Shown piece by piece: positions 1-8,346 of a DNA stretch of 64,000 nt. Under the pieces are notes generated by a model that did no database searches, was not told the origin of the DNA, and worked only from the letters and a program-made list of their open reading frames with translations. The stretch covers positions 124,001 through 188,000 of the forward strand of contig NZ_PGGM01000005.1 of NCBI RefSeq assembly GCF_003010965.1, read 5' to 3'. Source of the stretch: Phyllobacterium sophorae (GTDB taxonomy: Bacteria > Pseudomonadota > Alphaproteobacteria > Rhizobiales > Rhizobiaceae). Numbering within the stretch: the stretch's first letter is position 1; each line of letters starts with the position of its first letter. The translations under genes and the position numbers were made by a program.

Positions 1-571
1 AATAGATCGGCAGGATCAGGAATGGCAGATAGGAATAGACAATCCCGATAAAAATCGCGGTGTTGGTATTGAGGATGTTGAGCGGCGTGTCGATGACGTG
101 CGCCCACATCAGGAACTGATTAAGCAGGCCTTCGGGCTTCAGGATACCGATCCAGGCATAGACGCGGATCAGGAAGCTGGTCCAGAACGGCAGGATGACC
201 AGCATCAGCAGCGTTGGCCGTATCGTCGCCGGGGCACGCGCCATACCATAGGCGATGGGATAGCCGACGATGAGCGTCAAGACCGTCGAGACGGCGGCGA
301 TCAACAGGCTTGACAGGTAGGCCTTGTAATAAAGCGGATCCTCGACAAGCCAGATGTAATTGTCCCACGAGAACTGTCCGAAGCTGTCCTTCAGCCCCTG
401 CCAGCCCGCCGACAGATCAAACGCCGGAGCATAGGGCGGGATCGACATCGCCACTTCCGACAAAGAAATTTTGAAGACGATGATGAAGGGAATGAGAAAG
501 AAGATCAGGAGCCAAAAATAGGGGACCGCTATGACCAGCCGGCTTGCAACGGACGCTATGAATTTCTGCAT
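1..571 (-). CDS. potH: Putrescine/spermidine ABC transporter permease (PotH-like), 3' end outside window
   Basis: The minus strand reads open from an ATG at 571 to the window edge, giving the first 190 residues. The protein starts MQKFIASVASRLVIAVPYFW, has a first membrane helix at about residues 12-35, then a periplasmic stretch, then helices at about 90-115 and 125-150, and reads FWTSFLIRVYAWIGIL, which is typical of PotB/PotH-type permeases. It lies 12 bp downstream of the ATPase gene in the same operon. PotH is one of the two inner-membrane permeases of a polyamine importer; the partner permease (PotI-like) would be expected just outside the window. Substrate is inferred from the family and from the puuA/puuB genes at 14-17 kb. 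Confidence 0.85.
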   Translation of the reverse strand, partial: MQKFIASVASRLVIAVPYFWLLIFFLIPFIIVFKISLSEVAMSIPPYAPAFDLSAGWQGLKDSFGQFSWDNYIWLVEDPLYYKAYLSSLLIAAVSTVLTLIVGYPIAYGMARAPATIRPTLLMLVILPFWTSFLIRVYAWIGILKPEGLLNQFLMWAHVIDTPLNILNTNTAIFIGIVYSYLPFLILPIY

Positions 572-583
572 GACATCGCCTCC

Positions 584-1750
584 TTACGACGTCAGCACGA
601 TACCGGCATCGGTATCGAAATTAACCCAGACCATATCGTCATAGCCGAGCGGGTCCTCGACCGTGCGCACCGCGTTCAGGCTCGCAGCCTTGATGATCCT
701 GCCGCTCTCAAGCTTCACGTGGAAAACGGTCATATCGCCGAAATAGGCGATATCCCACATTTCGCCATGGGCGGAATTGATCGACGGGTCTGCTGGCTGC
801 TTGCGGCTAATACGGATTTTCTCGGGTCTGATGGCAAAGCCCACGGGCTGGCCGACGGCACAGCTTTTCAAAGCGTCCGTGCGGATCGTGAAGTTTTCCG
901 GCTCGACGGCGATGTCGATTTTGCCGTTGGCCACCGCTGCGGCCGTACCTTCGAACATGTTCACATTGCCGATGAAGTCGGCGACAAATTTCGAGTTGGG
1001 AGCTTCGTAGACTTCGGCCGGCGTTGCCACCTGCATGACCTTGCCCTTGTCCATGACTGCGATCCGATCGGCCATGGTCATCGCCTCTTCCTGATCGTGG
1101 GTCACCACCACGAACGTCAGGCCGAGCTTCATCTGCAGGTCCATCAGTTCGAACTGGGTCTCCTCGCGCAGCTTCTTGTCCAGCGCGCCCAGCGGCTCGT
1201 CGAGCAGCAGGACCTTCGGCCGCTTGGCGACGGCGCGAGCAAGCGCCACACGCTGGCGCTGGCCGCCGGAGAGCTGATGCGGCTTGCGCTTGGCGAAGCG
1301 TTCCAGCTTGACGAGTTTGAGCATTTCGCCGACGCGCGCCTCGATGTCGCCCTTCTGCATGCCATCCTGCTTGAGTCCGAAGGCGATATTGCCTTCGACC
1401 GTCATGTGCGGGAACAGCGCATAGGACTGGAACATCATATTGACCGGACGCTTGTAGGGCGGGATGCCTCGCATATCCTGGCCATCGAGGAGGATGCGGC
1501 CAGCGGTCGGTTCCTCGAAGCCGGCAAGCATGCGCAGCAGCGTGGACTTGCCGCAACCTGAGGCACCCAGGAGCGCGAAGAACTCGCGATTGTATATATT
1601 CAGGGACAAGTCATCGACGGCTGTGAAATCGGCGAACTTCTTGGTGACGTTCTCGATGGCAATGAAGGGCTTTGCTTCGGGATCATTCCAAGGTGCGAAT
1701 TTGCGGCGAAAACTTCCCAATGATTTCATGATTTGCCCCGGTATTTCCAT
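584..1750 (-). CDS. potG: Putrescine/spermidine ABC transporter ATP-binding protein (PotG/PotA-like)
   Basis: 388 residues, usual length for PotG. Walker A GASGCGKST is at 62-70, the ABC signature LSGGQRQR at 160-167 and Walker B VLLLDEP at 180-186, followed by the H-loop VVVTHDQEEA. The C-terminal 130 residues form the TOBE-type regulatory domain found in CUT1/PotA ATPases. It energises polyamine import at the inner face of the cytoplasmic membrane. The gene sits between potF and potH on the minus strand; a strong hairpin separates it from potF. An internal ATG at 1729 is an alternative start. Exact substrate (putrescine versus spermidine) cannot be fixed from sequence alone. Confidence 0.9.
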   Translation of the reverse strand: MEIPGQIMKSLGSFRRKFAPWNDPEAKPFIAIENVTKKFADFTAVDDLSLNIYNREFFALLGASGCGKSTLLRMLAGFEEPTAGRILLDGQDMRGIPPYKRPVNMMFQSYALFPHMTVEGNIAFGLKQDGMQKGDIEARVGEMLKLVKLERFAKRKPHQLSGGQRQRVALARAVAKRPKVLLLDEPLGALDKKLREETQFELMDLQMKLGLTFVVVTHDQEEAMTMADRIAVMDKGKVMQVATPAEVYEAPNSKFVADFIGNVNMFEGTAAAVANGKIDIAVEPENFTIRTDALKSCAVGQPVGFAIRPEKIRISRKQPADPSINSAHGEMWDIAYFGDMTVFHVKLESGRIIKAASLNAVRTVEDPLGYDDMVWVNFDTDAGIVLTS

Positions 1751-1760
1751 TCACCATGTG

Positions 1761-1791
1761 AAAGACCCCGGCACTGGATGCCGGGGTCTTT
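1761..1791 (-). terminator. Perfect 13-bp hairpin between potF and potG
   Basis: Arms 1761-1773 and 1779-1791 are exact complements with a 5-nt loop. On the plus strand the hairpin is followed by TTTCTTT. On the minus strand, which is the transcribed one, only a short U run follows. It sits 9 bp downstream of the potF stop and 10 bp upstream of the potG start. It is probably a partial terminator or 3'-end stabiliser that lets the abundant binding protein be made in excess over the membrane components; that role is inferred. Confidence 0.7.
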
Positions 1792-1800
1792 TTCTTTGAG

Positions 1801-2892
1801 TTATTGGCCTGTGACCACTTTCGTCCACAGCCGTGTGACCACACGCTGCACCTTGGTATCATAGGGCGCCACGGTGAAAAGCTTGGCCAGCACCTCCGGT
1901 GTCGGATAGATCGCCGGGTCATCCAGGACGTCCTTGTTGATGAACTGCTGCGATGCCTTGTTGCCATTGGCGTAGAAGGTGAAATTGGAGGCCTTTGCAA
2001 TGACTTCCGGCTTCATCATGTAGTTGATGAATTCATGCGCTTCGGCGACGTGCGGAGCATCGGCCGGAATGGCCATGACGTCGAACCACATCTGCGCACC
2101 CTGCGGAGGAATGGAATAATCCACCGTTACGCCAGCCTTGGCTTCCGCAGCGCGGTCGCGGGCCTGGAAAATATCACCCGAGTAGCCGAGGGCCAGACAG
2201 ATGTCGCCATTGGCCAGGCCATTGATATATTCCGAAGAATGGAATTTACGCACATAGGGGCGGATGGTTTCCAGCAGCGCCCCGGCCTTGGCCAGTTCGT
2301 CAGGATCATGGCTGTCGGGATTAAGGCCGAGATAGGCGAGAGCGGAGGGCAGAACATCGGAAGCCGAATCGAGGATATGGATGCCGCAATCCTTGAACTT
2401 TGCCGCCAATTCCGGCTTGAACAGCACGTCCCACGTCGGTTTCTCGTCGGTTCCGAGGATAGCCTTCGCCTTGTCGACATTGTAGCCGAGACCTGTGGTG
2501 CCCCACATATAATCGACAGAGTACTCGTTGCCGGGGTCGTATTTCTGGATGCGCTCGCTGATCACGTCCCACATGTTGGAGAGGTTCGGCAACTTCGACT
2601 TGTCGAGTTTCTGGAACACGCCGGCAGCGATCTGGCGCTGCAGGAAGGATGCGGTTGGAACGACAACGTCGTAACCGGTGCCGCCGGCAAGAAGCTTGGT
2701 TTCAAGAATCTCGTTGGAGTCGAACGTGTCGTAGACGACCTTGATGCCCGTCTCCTTGGTGAAATCCGTCAGGATGGAATCATCGATATAATCCGACCAG
2801 TTATAGATATTGACAACACGCTCCTGTGCCCATGCCGAACTGGCGAGACCAAGTGTCAAAGTGGCCGTCAATAGAACAGATTTGATACCCAT
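1801..2892 (-). CDS. potF: Periplasmic polyamine-binding protein (PotF/PotD family)
   Basis: 363 residues with a clear Sec signal peptide (MGIKSVLLTATLTLGLASSA, cleavage near AWA-QE). The mature protein starts ERVVNIYNWSDYIDDSILTD, the hallmark of PotD/PotF binding proteins, and contains YDVVVPTASFL and YSIPPQGAQMWFD, which line the polyamine site in this family. It is the first gene of the minus-strand operon potF-potG-potH. It captures putrescine-like polyamines in the periplasm and delivers them to the permease. The putrescine catabolic genes 11 kb away support that substrate. Confidence 0.92.
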   Translation of the reverse strand: MGIKSVLLTATLTLGLASSAWAQERVVNIYNWSDYIDDSILTDFTKETGIKVVYDTFDSNEILETKLLAGGTGYDVVVPTASFLQRQIAAGVFQKLDKSKLPNLSNMWDVISERIQKYDPGNEYSVDYMWGTTGLGYNVDKAKAILGTDEKPTWDVLFKPELAAKFKDCGIHILDSASDVLPSALAYLGLNPDSHDPDELAKAGALLETIRPYVRKFHSSEYINGLANGDICLALGYSGDIFQARDRAAEAKAGVTVDYSIPPQGAQMWFDVMAIPADAPHVAEAHEFINYMMKPEVIAKASNFTFYANGNKASQQFINKDVLDDPAIYPTPEVLAKLFTVAPYDTKVQRVVTRLWTKVVTGQ

Positions 2893-3030
2893 TTATTTCT
2901 CCGTGCTGCCGGCACGCCAACTTCTGGCAATGCCCCATGGTTCCCGTTGTTACCCCACCTTTTTAGATTGCGAAGGGTTCGTCAACTGGCTTGAAGCAAC
3001 ACCTTTGTCTAAATTTGCGCAAATGCGAAG

Positions 3031-3975
3031 TTACGACGAGAGGATGGGCTGAGTCTGACGTTGGCGGCGGTATTCCCAGCCGAGGTGCAAGAGCAGCGCG
3101 CACAGGATGATAGCGCCGCCGACGATGGTGCGGGGTGCTGGAACCTCGTTGTGCAGAAGCCAGACCCAGACCGGGCCGAGCACCGGTTCGAGCGTGCTGA
3201 TCAGAGCGGCCAGTGCCGAAGGGATAAGGCGGGCGCCGCTGACGAAAAGCGCAAGGCCGAGGCCGAGATTGACTGCACCCAGCGCAAAAAGCAGACCGAA
3301 GTCGCGTGCGCTTGCGGAAAACCCTCCTGCCAGGAGCGATGCGACACAGGCCGCGATGAACACGCCGAGGAAAACCGCCGGCGTCATCCGCAGATGCGCC
3401 TTGCGGCGGGTAATGACAGTCGCCGACGCAAAGGAGACGGCGATCAACAGCGCCAGCATGTCGCCGATGGGCGAAACAGCGCCATCGAGTGAGTCCGATA
3501 CCATGATGGCAACACCGGCAATGACGACGGCGATGGCGATCCAGGTCGCGGCGCTCACCCGCTCGCGGAACAGCACCCACGAGATCAGGGCCGCAAGCAG
3601 CGGCACCCCGGCCTGCAGCAGCAGCACATTGGCGACGGTCGTATAGGATAGCGCGATGATGAAGGAGGATGAGGCGGTGGCGAAGCAGATGGCGACACCG
3701 AGACCAGCCAGCCCCATGTGCTGGAAGAGCCGCAACGTTCCGCGCGGGCCATCCCGGACCAGCATGAAGCATAGCAAGAACAATGCGGCAAAGAATGACC
3801 GCCAGAAAACAACCGTCCAGTTGTCGCTGACCTCGAGGAAGCGGGTCAGGGCTCCGCCGGTGCTCCAGGCAATCGCTGCACCCGCCACCAGCAAGCAGCC
3901 GATCGCTGCTTCCGAAGAGCTTTTTGCAGGGTCAGGCCCGGTGACAGGGGGCAGTGGAACGGCGGAGACACTCAT
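3031..3975 (-). CDS. EamA/DMT-superfamily transporter
   Basis: About 314 residues from the ATG at 3975 (an upstream ATG at 3999 would add 8). The sequence has ten predicted hydrophobic helices arranged as two EamA repeats, roughly residues 25-155 and 170-300, with the first starting GCLLVAGAAIAWSTGGALTR. Members of the drug/metabolite transporter superfamily export amino acids, metabolites or drugs across the inner membrane; substrate cannot be told here. The gene is monocistronic, upstream of the pot operon on the same strand with about 140 bp between. Neither start has a good ribosome binding site, so the exact N-terminus is uncertain. Confidence 0.85.
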   Translation of the reverse strand: MSVSAVPLPPVTGPDPAKSSSEAAIGCLLVAGAAIAWSTGGALTRFLEVSDNWTVVFWRSFFAALFLLCFMLVRDGPRGTLRLFQHMGLAGLGVAICFATASSSFIIALSYTTVANVLLLQAGVPLLAALISWVLFRERVSAATWIAIAVVIAGVAIMVSDSLDGAVSPIGDMLALLIAVSFASATVITRRKAHLRMTPAVFLGVFIAACVASLLAGGFSASARDFGLLFALGAVNLGLGLALFVSGARLIPSALAALISTLEPVLGPVWVWLLHNEVPAPRTIVGGAIILCALLLHLGWEYRRQRQTQPILSS

Positions 3976-4055
3976 GCGCGCACAATGCCAAGCCTGCATG
4001 CAAGGTCAAGACCGGATCACGACCTGATATTGTCGATTTCGCGCCACGTTGACGC

Positions 4056-4211
4056 TCACCCGGCCATCGTGCGGATCATACGCTCGATCCAATTGAAAAT
4101 CCTGTGGCTGCCGTTGCCGAAGCGAACGTAGAATTCATCTTCGGTCAGCGTGCGCGGATCGCGGCCCGCGACTTCCCGAAGGGCGAGTGTCCATAGCAAG
4201 CAAGGGTCCAT
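4056..4211 (-). CDS. Small hypothetical protein (51 aa)
   Basis: An ATG at 4211 opens a 51-codon frame ending TGA at 4056-4058. The product begins MDPCLLWTLALREVAGRDPR and ends WIERMIRTMAG; it contains LTEDEFYVRFGNGSHRIF. Composition (acidic/basic balance, few rare residues) looks like a real folded micro-protein rather than an antisense shadow, since no gene lies opposite it. It is divergent from the LysR gene at 4307. I do not recognise a family. No signal peptide or membrane segment is seen. Coding status is inferred from composition and position only. Confidence 0.55.
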   Translation of the reverse strand: MDPCLLWTLALREVAGRDPRTLTEDEFYVRFGNGSHRIFNWIERMIRTMAG

Positions 4212-4306
4212 GTTTATCTCCATTGAAAATCAACTTGCGGTGGATGCTTAAATTGATCAGAATTTTCGCGATTTCTACAACCGCAGCTGAAATGTGTTTT
4301 TCAAAA

Positions 4307-5176
4307 ATGAAAAATGACAATTGGGACGATCTGAAGTTCTTTCTGCATGTTGCGCGTGAGGGCGGGTTGTCTGGCGCGTCGGAGAAAACCGGTATCAGTC
4401 CGGCGACAATCGGCCGGCGCGTGCTGGCGCTGGAACGGCAGATGGGGCGCAATCTCTTCGTGCGGCGGCAGACCGGCTATTCGCTGACCAAGGACGGCCA
4501 GTCATTGCTGTCGCATGTGGTCGCGATGAACGAGGCCGCCCAGTCGATCAATGCCTGGAACGAAGACGTCCATGAACTGCCGGCGGTGCGCATTTCAGCG
4601 GGCAGCTGGATGTCCCATTTCATGGCGGTCAATCTGGACCAGCTTTGGACGCCGGACGACCCGTTCCGGATATGCTTCAAGACAGCGGAAATCCGGCTCG
4701 ATCTCGTGCATCGCGAGGCCGATATCGGCATTCGCAACCGTTTTCCCGAAAGCGACAATCTGGCGGCCAAACCGGTCGGAGACGTCGCCTACGCGCCCTA
4801 TTGCGCCAGTCATTTCAACATGGTGCGCGATTGCAACTGGGTGGGCATCGGCGCAGACGATGCCGTGACCCCATCCGCACGCTGGCTGCTGGCGCAAAAG
4901 GATTTGTGGGTGACGATCTGGGCCAACACGCCGCGCATGCTGCACGACCTTTTGCGCAGCGGAGCCGGACGCGGTGTCCTGCCCTGCTTCGTCGGCGATG
5001 CCGACGCCGCCTTGCTGCGCGCCGGAGGTGAGATCAAGGATCTCTATCACCGGCAATGGCTTGTCATGCACAATGACGACCGGCATCGTCCGGAAATCCG
5101 CACGCTGGTCGAACGGCTGGCTCAACTGATCGAAAAGCAGCAACCGCTTTTTCGCGGGCAGAGACCGCGGGCGTGA
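4307..5176 (+). CDS. LysR-family transcriptional regulator
   Basis: 289 residues from ATG 4307 (MKNDNWDDLKFFLHVAREGG); the open frame extends upstream to 4187 but that part is not LysR-like. The N-terminal winged helix-turn-helix spans about residues 5-65 (GLSGASEKTGISPATIGRRV then LALERQMGRNLFVRR). The remainder is a shortened effector-binding region. It belongs to the group of LysR proteins with a divergent effector domain, whose inducers are poorly known. Neighbours are the 51-aa orphan (divergent) and the cupin gene (convergent), so no target can be named from context. Confidence 0.85.
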   Translation: MKNDNWDDLKFFLHVAREGGLSGASEKTGISPATIGRRVLALERQMGRNLFVRRQTGYSLTKDGQSLLSHVVAMNEAAQSINAWNEDVHELPAVRISAGSWMSHFMAVNLDQLWTPDDPFRICFKTAEIRLDLVHREADIGIRNRFPESDNLAAKPVGDVAYAPYCASHFNMVRDCNWVGIGADDAVTPSARWLLAQKDLWVTIWANTPRMLHDLLRSGAGRGVLPCFVGDADAALLRAGGEIKDLYHRQWLVMHNDDRHRPEIRTLVERLAQLIEKQQPLFRGQRPRA

Positions 5177-5278
5177 GGTTGCTGAACAAGCGGCAAACGG
5201 TTTGGCGAGCACTTGACACAGAGGCAGCCGGAGGACCCTCTGCTCCCCCGGCAGTTCGTTTGCAATTTGCGATGCGCC

Positions 5279-5698
5279 TCACTCCTTGTCGTCGGTGGCG
5301 AGATTCGTTTCAGTGGAATCGACTACAAAGACTGCCAAAAGCCGTGCGGGTCGCGTATCGCTATCATTGGCGCTAACGCCATGATGGTCGCCGGGTACTT
5401 CAGCGAAGCTCTCGCCGGCTCGATATACTTTCTCCGGGCCGTCATTGACTTTGCTCCGGATCGCGCCCTCGAGGACCGTCGCGTAGATGAACGCAGAGTC
5501 GGGGTGGGTGTGTGCCGGCGATGAGCCACCGGGTTCATATTCGACCAGCACACCTTTCATGCTTTTACCCGGGACGTTCGGAAGCGCGTGATCGAAGACC
5601 AACGTGATTTTGGACTTGTCGCTCGAAACGTCATGGGCGAATGCTCCAGTCAGGGAAAGCGCCGTCAGTGCAACTCCGCACAGCAATCTATTGAACAT
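5279..5698 (-). CDS. Exported cupin-domain protein
   Basis: 139 residues from ATG 5698 (MFNRLLCGVALTALSLTGAF, signal peptide with cleavage after AFA). The frame is open further upstream, but the signal peptide and overlap with the preceding gene favour this start. The single cupin barrel contains the metal-binding pattern AHTHPDS in motif 1, a glutamate in VLEGAIRS and GDHHGVSAN in motif 2, so a metal site is likely. The gene overlaps the upstream oxidoreductase by 11 bp, which indicates translational coupling. Enzymatic role unknown; small periplasmic cupins of this type are often stress-linked. Confidence 0.8.
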   Translation of the reverse strand: MFNRLLCGVALTALSLTGAFAHDVSSDKSKITLVFDHALPNVPGKSMKGVLVEYEPGGSSPAHTHPDSAFIYATVLEGAIRSKVNDGPEKVYRAGESFAEVPGDHHGVSANDSDTRPARLLAVFVVDSTETNLATDDKE

Positions 5699-6464
5699 TG
5701 GATTTTTCCCTGGCTTGAGCTGCGGAATAGCTGAGCCAGTCCTCAAAACGGGTCGAGCCGATACGGGGATTGTCGCCCGGGTTAAGCGATTGATCATTCA
5801 ACTCGGTGCCAAAATACCGGGCGTGGACATCGGCAACAACTGTCCGCGGGTCGTCCGTGGCATGCAAGTATCGACGCACAATTTCGTCGAGGGGCAGCCG
5901 TTCCGGACCTGCGATTTCGATAGTGCCGTTCGCCGGCACGCCAATTGCAATTTTGGCCATGGCGTTTGCAACGTCATCCGACGCGATAGGCTGGAGAAGG
6001 GCCGGTGAGAGGCTGACTGTCTGCCCGACGGTGGCCGCCTGGGCAATGCCGCTCATGAATTCAAAGAACTGTGTCGAACGGACGATCGTGTAGGGAATAT
6101 TCGCGCTCTTGATCAGATTTTCCTGAGCCAGCTTCGCACGGAGGTAACCGCTCGCAGGAAGGCGGTCGGCGCCGACCACCGACAGCGCAACATGATGAGA
6201 CACGCTGGCGGCGGCTTCCGCAGCAAGCAGGTTGCGACCGGACTTTTCGAAAAACTCCAGCACGGCCTTGTCCTCGAATGAGGGCGAATTCGCCACATCC
6301 ACGACAACCTTCGCGCCCATGAGCGCTTCAACCAATCCCTCACCCGTGATGGTATTGACGCCCGAATTGGGTGACGCGGGCAAGACCTCATGCCCATGCT
6401 GGCGCAGGTTGTTGACCAGCTTCGTTCCAATGAGGCCAGTGCCTCCGATAACGACTATTTTCAT
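5688..6464 (-). CDS. NAD(P)-binding oxidoreductase, NmrA/atypical SDR family
   Basis: 258 residues. The N-terminus MKIVVIGGTGLIGTKLVNNL carries the GxxGxxG nucleotide-binding motif of atypical short-chain dehydrogenases. There is no YxxxK catalytic pair in the standard place; YLRAKLAQENLIKSANIPYT is the NmrA-like equivalent. Proteins of this type act as NAD(P)H-sensing regulators or quinone/other reductases. It forms a two-gene unit with the exported cupin. It is divergent from the winged-helix/TPR regulator at 6705, across a 240-bp intergenic region that must carry both promoters; regulation by that neighbour is plausible but only inferred. Confidence 0.82.
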   Translation of the reverse strand: MKIVVIGGTGLIGTKLVNNLRQHGHEVLPASPNSGVNTITGEGLVEALMGAKVVVDVANSPSFEDKAVLEFFEKSGRNLLAAEAAASVSHHVALSVVGADRLPASGYLRAKLAQENLIKSANIPYTIVRSTQFFEFMSGIAQAATVGQTVSLSPALLQPIASDDVANAMAKIAIGVPANGTIEIAGPERLPLDEIVRRYLHATDDPRTVVADVHARYFGTELNDQSLNPGDNPRIGSTRFEDWLSYSAAQAREKSNVQ

Positions 6465-6704
6465 GGCTAGATTTCCCTATGATACCGGCCGCATCAATTG
6501 CGATCGATTGCCATAGAGATTGCCCGCAAGATGACCGGGAGTCCTTGTGGGGACCTTGCATTGCAATTGACTTAACATTGTAAATTTGTCCAAGAGCCAA
6601 GCAGCGATCCGTTCGTGAGGCAGCGAGTGTGGTAGCAATAGCTCGCCACCGACCAGTCCAGCCCCCGGTTCCGTGCCCCGCAAATGGTCTTAAGGAGCGT
6701 CCCA

Positions 6705-8288
6705 GTGCAATTCGTGTTCGCGGACTACATTCTCAACACTGACAAACGGGAACTCACCAAGGGATCCGAGGTGGTTGCTATCGGCCCGAAAGTATTCGAC
6801 CTGCTGGTTCACCTGGTTGAGAATCGCGAGCGGGTCGTCAACAAGGATAGTTTGCTGGACTCGATATGGGGTGGCCGGATCGTTTCTGAGTCAACCATAA
6901 CCAGTCATATCAATGCGTTACGCAAGGCGCTCGGCGACAGCGGCGGGGAGCAGCGCTTGATCCGGACAGTCGCTCGCAAAGGCTTCCGGTTTATTGGCGA
7001 CGTCCGGGAAGTGCCATCGCCGGATACATTCAATCCCCCGGAGACGGAGCCCGCCGAGACGGACGAGCCATCTGGATTTGGCCTGGCCCTGCCCGACAAA
7101 CCCTCCATTGCCGTGTTGCCGTTCCAGAACTTGAGCGGCGATCCGGAGCAGGAATATTTCACTGAAGGCGTGGTCGAAGACATCATCGCCGCGCTGTCCC
7201 ATATCCGCTGGCTGTTCGTCATCGCGCGCAATTCGAGCTTCACATATAAAGGCCGGGCGGTTGACGTGAAGCAGGTTGGCCGCGAGCTGGGGGTGCGGTA
7301 CGTGCTTGAAGGCAGCGTGCGCAAGGCGGCAAACCGCGTGCGCATCACAGGGCAGCTCATCGATGCGACGACCGGCGGGCACCTCTGGGCGGACCGCTTC
7401 GAAGGCACTCTCGACGACATTTTCGAGCTTCAGGATCAGTTGGCCGCGAGTGTCGTTGGCGCGATCGCGCCCCAACTCGAGAGAGCGGAGATCGAACGCG
7501 CGAAACGAAAACCAACCGAAAGTCTCGACGCCTATGACTGCTATTTGCGTGGAATGGCGAAACTCCAAAAAGGGGCAAGGGAAGACGTCAACGACGCACT
7601 GCCGTTCTTCTATAAGGCCATGGAACTCGATCCGGATTTCGCGTCGGCCTACGCTATGGCGGCCTGGTGCTATTTCTGGCGCAAGGTCAACGGCTGGATG
7701 ACGGACCGGCGGCAAGAACTGGCCGAAGGCACCCGATTGGCCCGCCGGGCCATCGAATTGGGCAGAGATGATGCGGTGGCCCTGACGCGAAGCGGGCATG
7801 CGCTTGGCCATCTCATGGGTGACCTCGATGGCGGCATCGCATTGATCGACCGGGCGCTGATGCTCAATCCCAACCTTGCGGCCGCATGGTTCCTGGGCGG
7901 CTTCCTCAGAACCTGGCGCGGGGAACCAGACGGAGCCATCGAGCACTTCACGCGCGCAATGCGCTTGAGCCCGCTGGACCCGGAGATGTATCGAATGCAG
8001 GCAGGAATGGCCATGGCGCATTTGTTTGCCGGCCGGTTCGACACAGCCTCGTCATGGGCGGAAAAATCGTCCAGGGATTTGCCGAACTTCCTGATGGTCA
8101 TCGGCATTATCGCAGCAAGCCATGCCCTTGCCGGCCGTGCGGACAAAGCGCGGCAAGCAATGCAGCGCTTGCAGCAGCTCGATCCGGCGCTGCGCATATC
8201 CAACGTTACGGATTGGCTTCCGATACGCCGGCCGGAAGACCTCGCAATGTTCGTCGAGGGCTTGCGAAGAGGCGGGCTTCCGGAATGA
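6705..8288 (+). CDS. Winged-helix DNA-binding protein with TolB-like and TPR domains
   Basis: About 527 residues. I choose GTG 6705 because AAGGAG at 6692-6697 lies 7 nt upstream; an ATG at 6684 has no such site. An OmpR/ToxR-type winged helix occupies about residues 1-100 (VFDLLVHLVENRERVV, GGRIVSESTITSHINALRKA). Then comes a TolB-like segment (KPSIAVLPFQNLSGDPEQEY to DATTGGHLWADRFEG), and TPR repeats fill the C-terminal half. This architecture is common in rhizobia and often mis-annotated as adenylate cyclase; no cyclase catalytic domain is present here. It may control the divergent oxidoreductase-cupin pair; that is inference. Confidence 0.85.
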   Translation: MQFVFADYILNTDKRELTKGSEVVAIGPKVFDLLVHLVENRERVVNKDSLLDSIWGGRIVSESTITSHINALRKALGDSGGEQRLIRTVARKGFRFIGDVREVPSPDTFNPPETEPAETDEPSGFGLALPDKPSIAVLPFQNLSGDPEQEYFTEGVVEDIIAALSHIRWLFVIARNSSFTYKGRAVDVKQVGRELGVRYVLEGSVRKAANRVRITGQLIDATTGGHLWADRFEGTLDDIFELQDQLAASVVGAIAPQLERAEIERAKRKPTESLDAYDCYLRGMAKLQKGAREDVNDALPFFYKAMELDPDFASAYAMAAWCYFWRKVNGWMTDRRQELAEGTRLARRAIELGRDDAVALTRSGHALGHLMGDLDGGIALIDRALMLNPNLAAAWFLGGFLRTWRGEPDGAIEHFTRAMRLSPLDPEMYRMQAGMAMAHLFAGRFDTASSWAEKSSRDLPNFLMVIGIIAASHALAGRADKARQAMQRLQQLDPALRISNVTDWLPIRRPEDLAMFVEGLRRGGLPE

Positions 8289-8346
8289 CAGCCGGATACA
8301 AGCACCTTGTCCAAATTCAGGGCACGCGCCGCGCTCTACGCCTTAC

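Noticed and set aside
719-1561. Long plus-strand open frame (280 codons)
   Set aside because: It lies opposite potG, whose product has all ABC motifs; the plus frame is an antisense shadow of G+C-rich codons.
1804-2874. 356-codon plus-strand frame opposite potF
   Set aside because: His/Arg/Gly-heavy composition and no domain; potF on the minus strand is a clear binding protein with signal peptide.
6918-8021. 367-codon minus-strand frame
   Set aside because: Antisense to the winged-helix/TPR gene; no ribosome site or recognisable domain.
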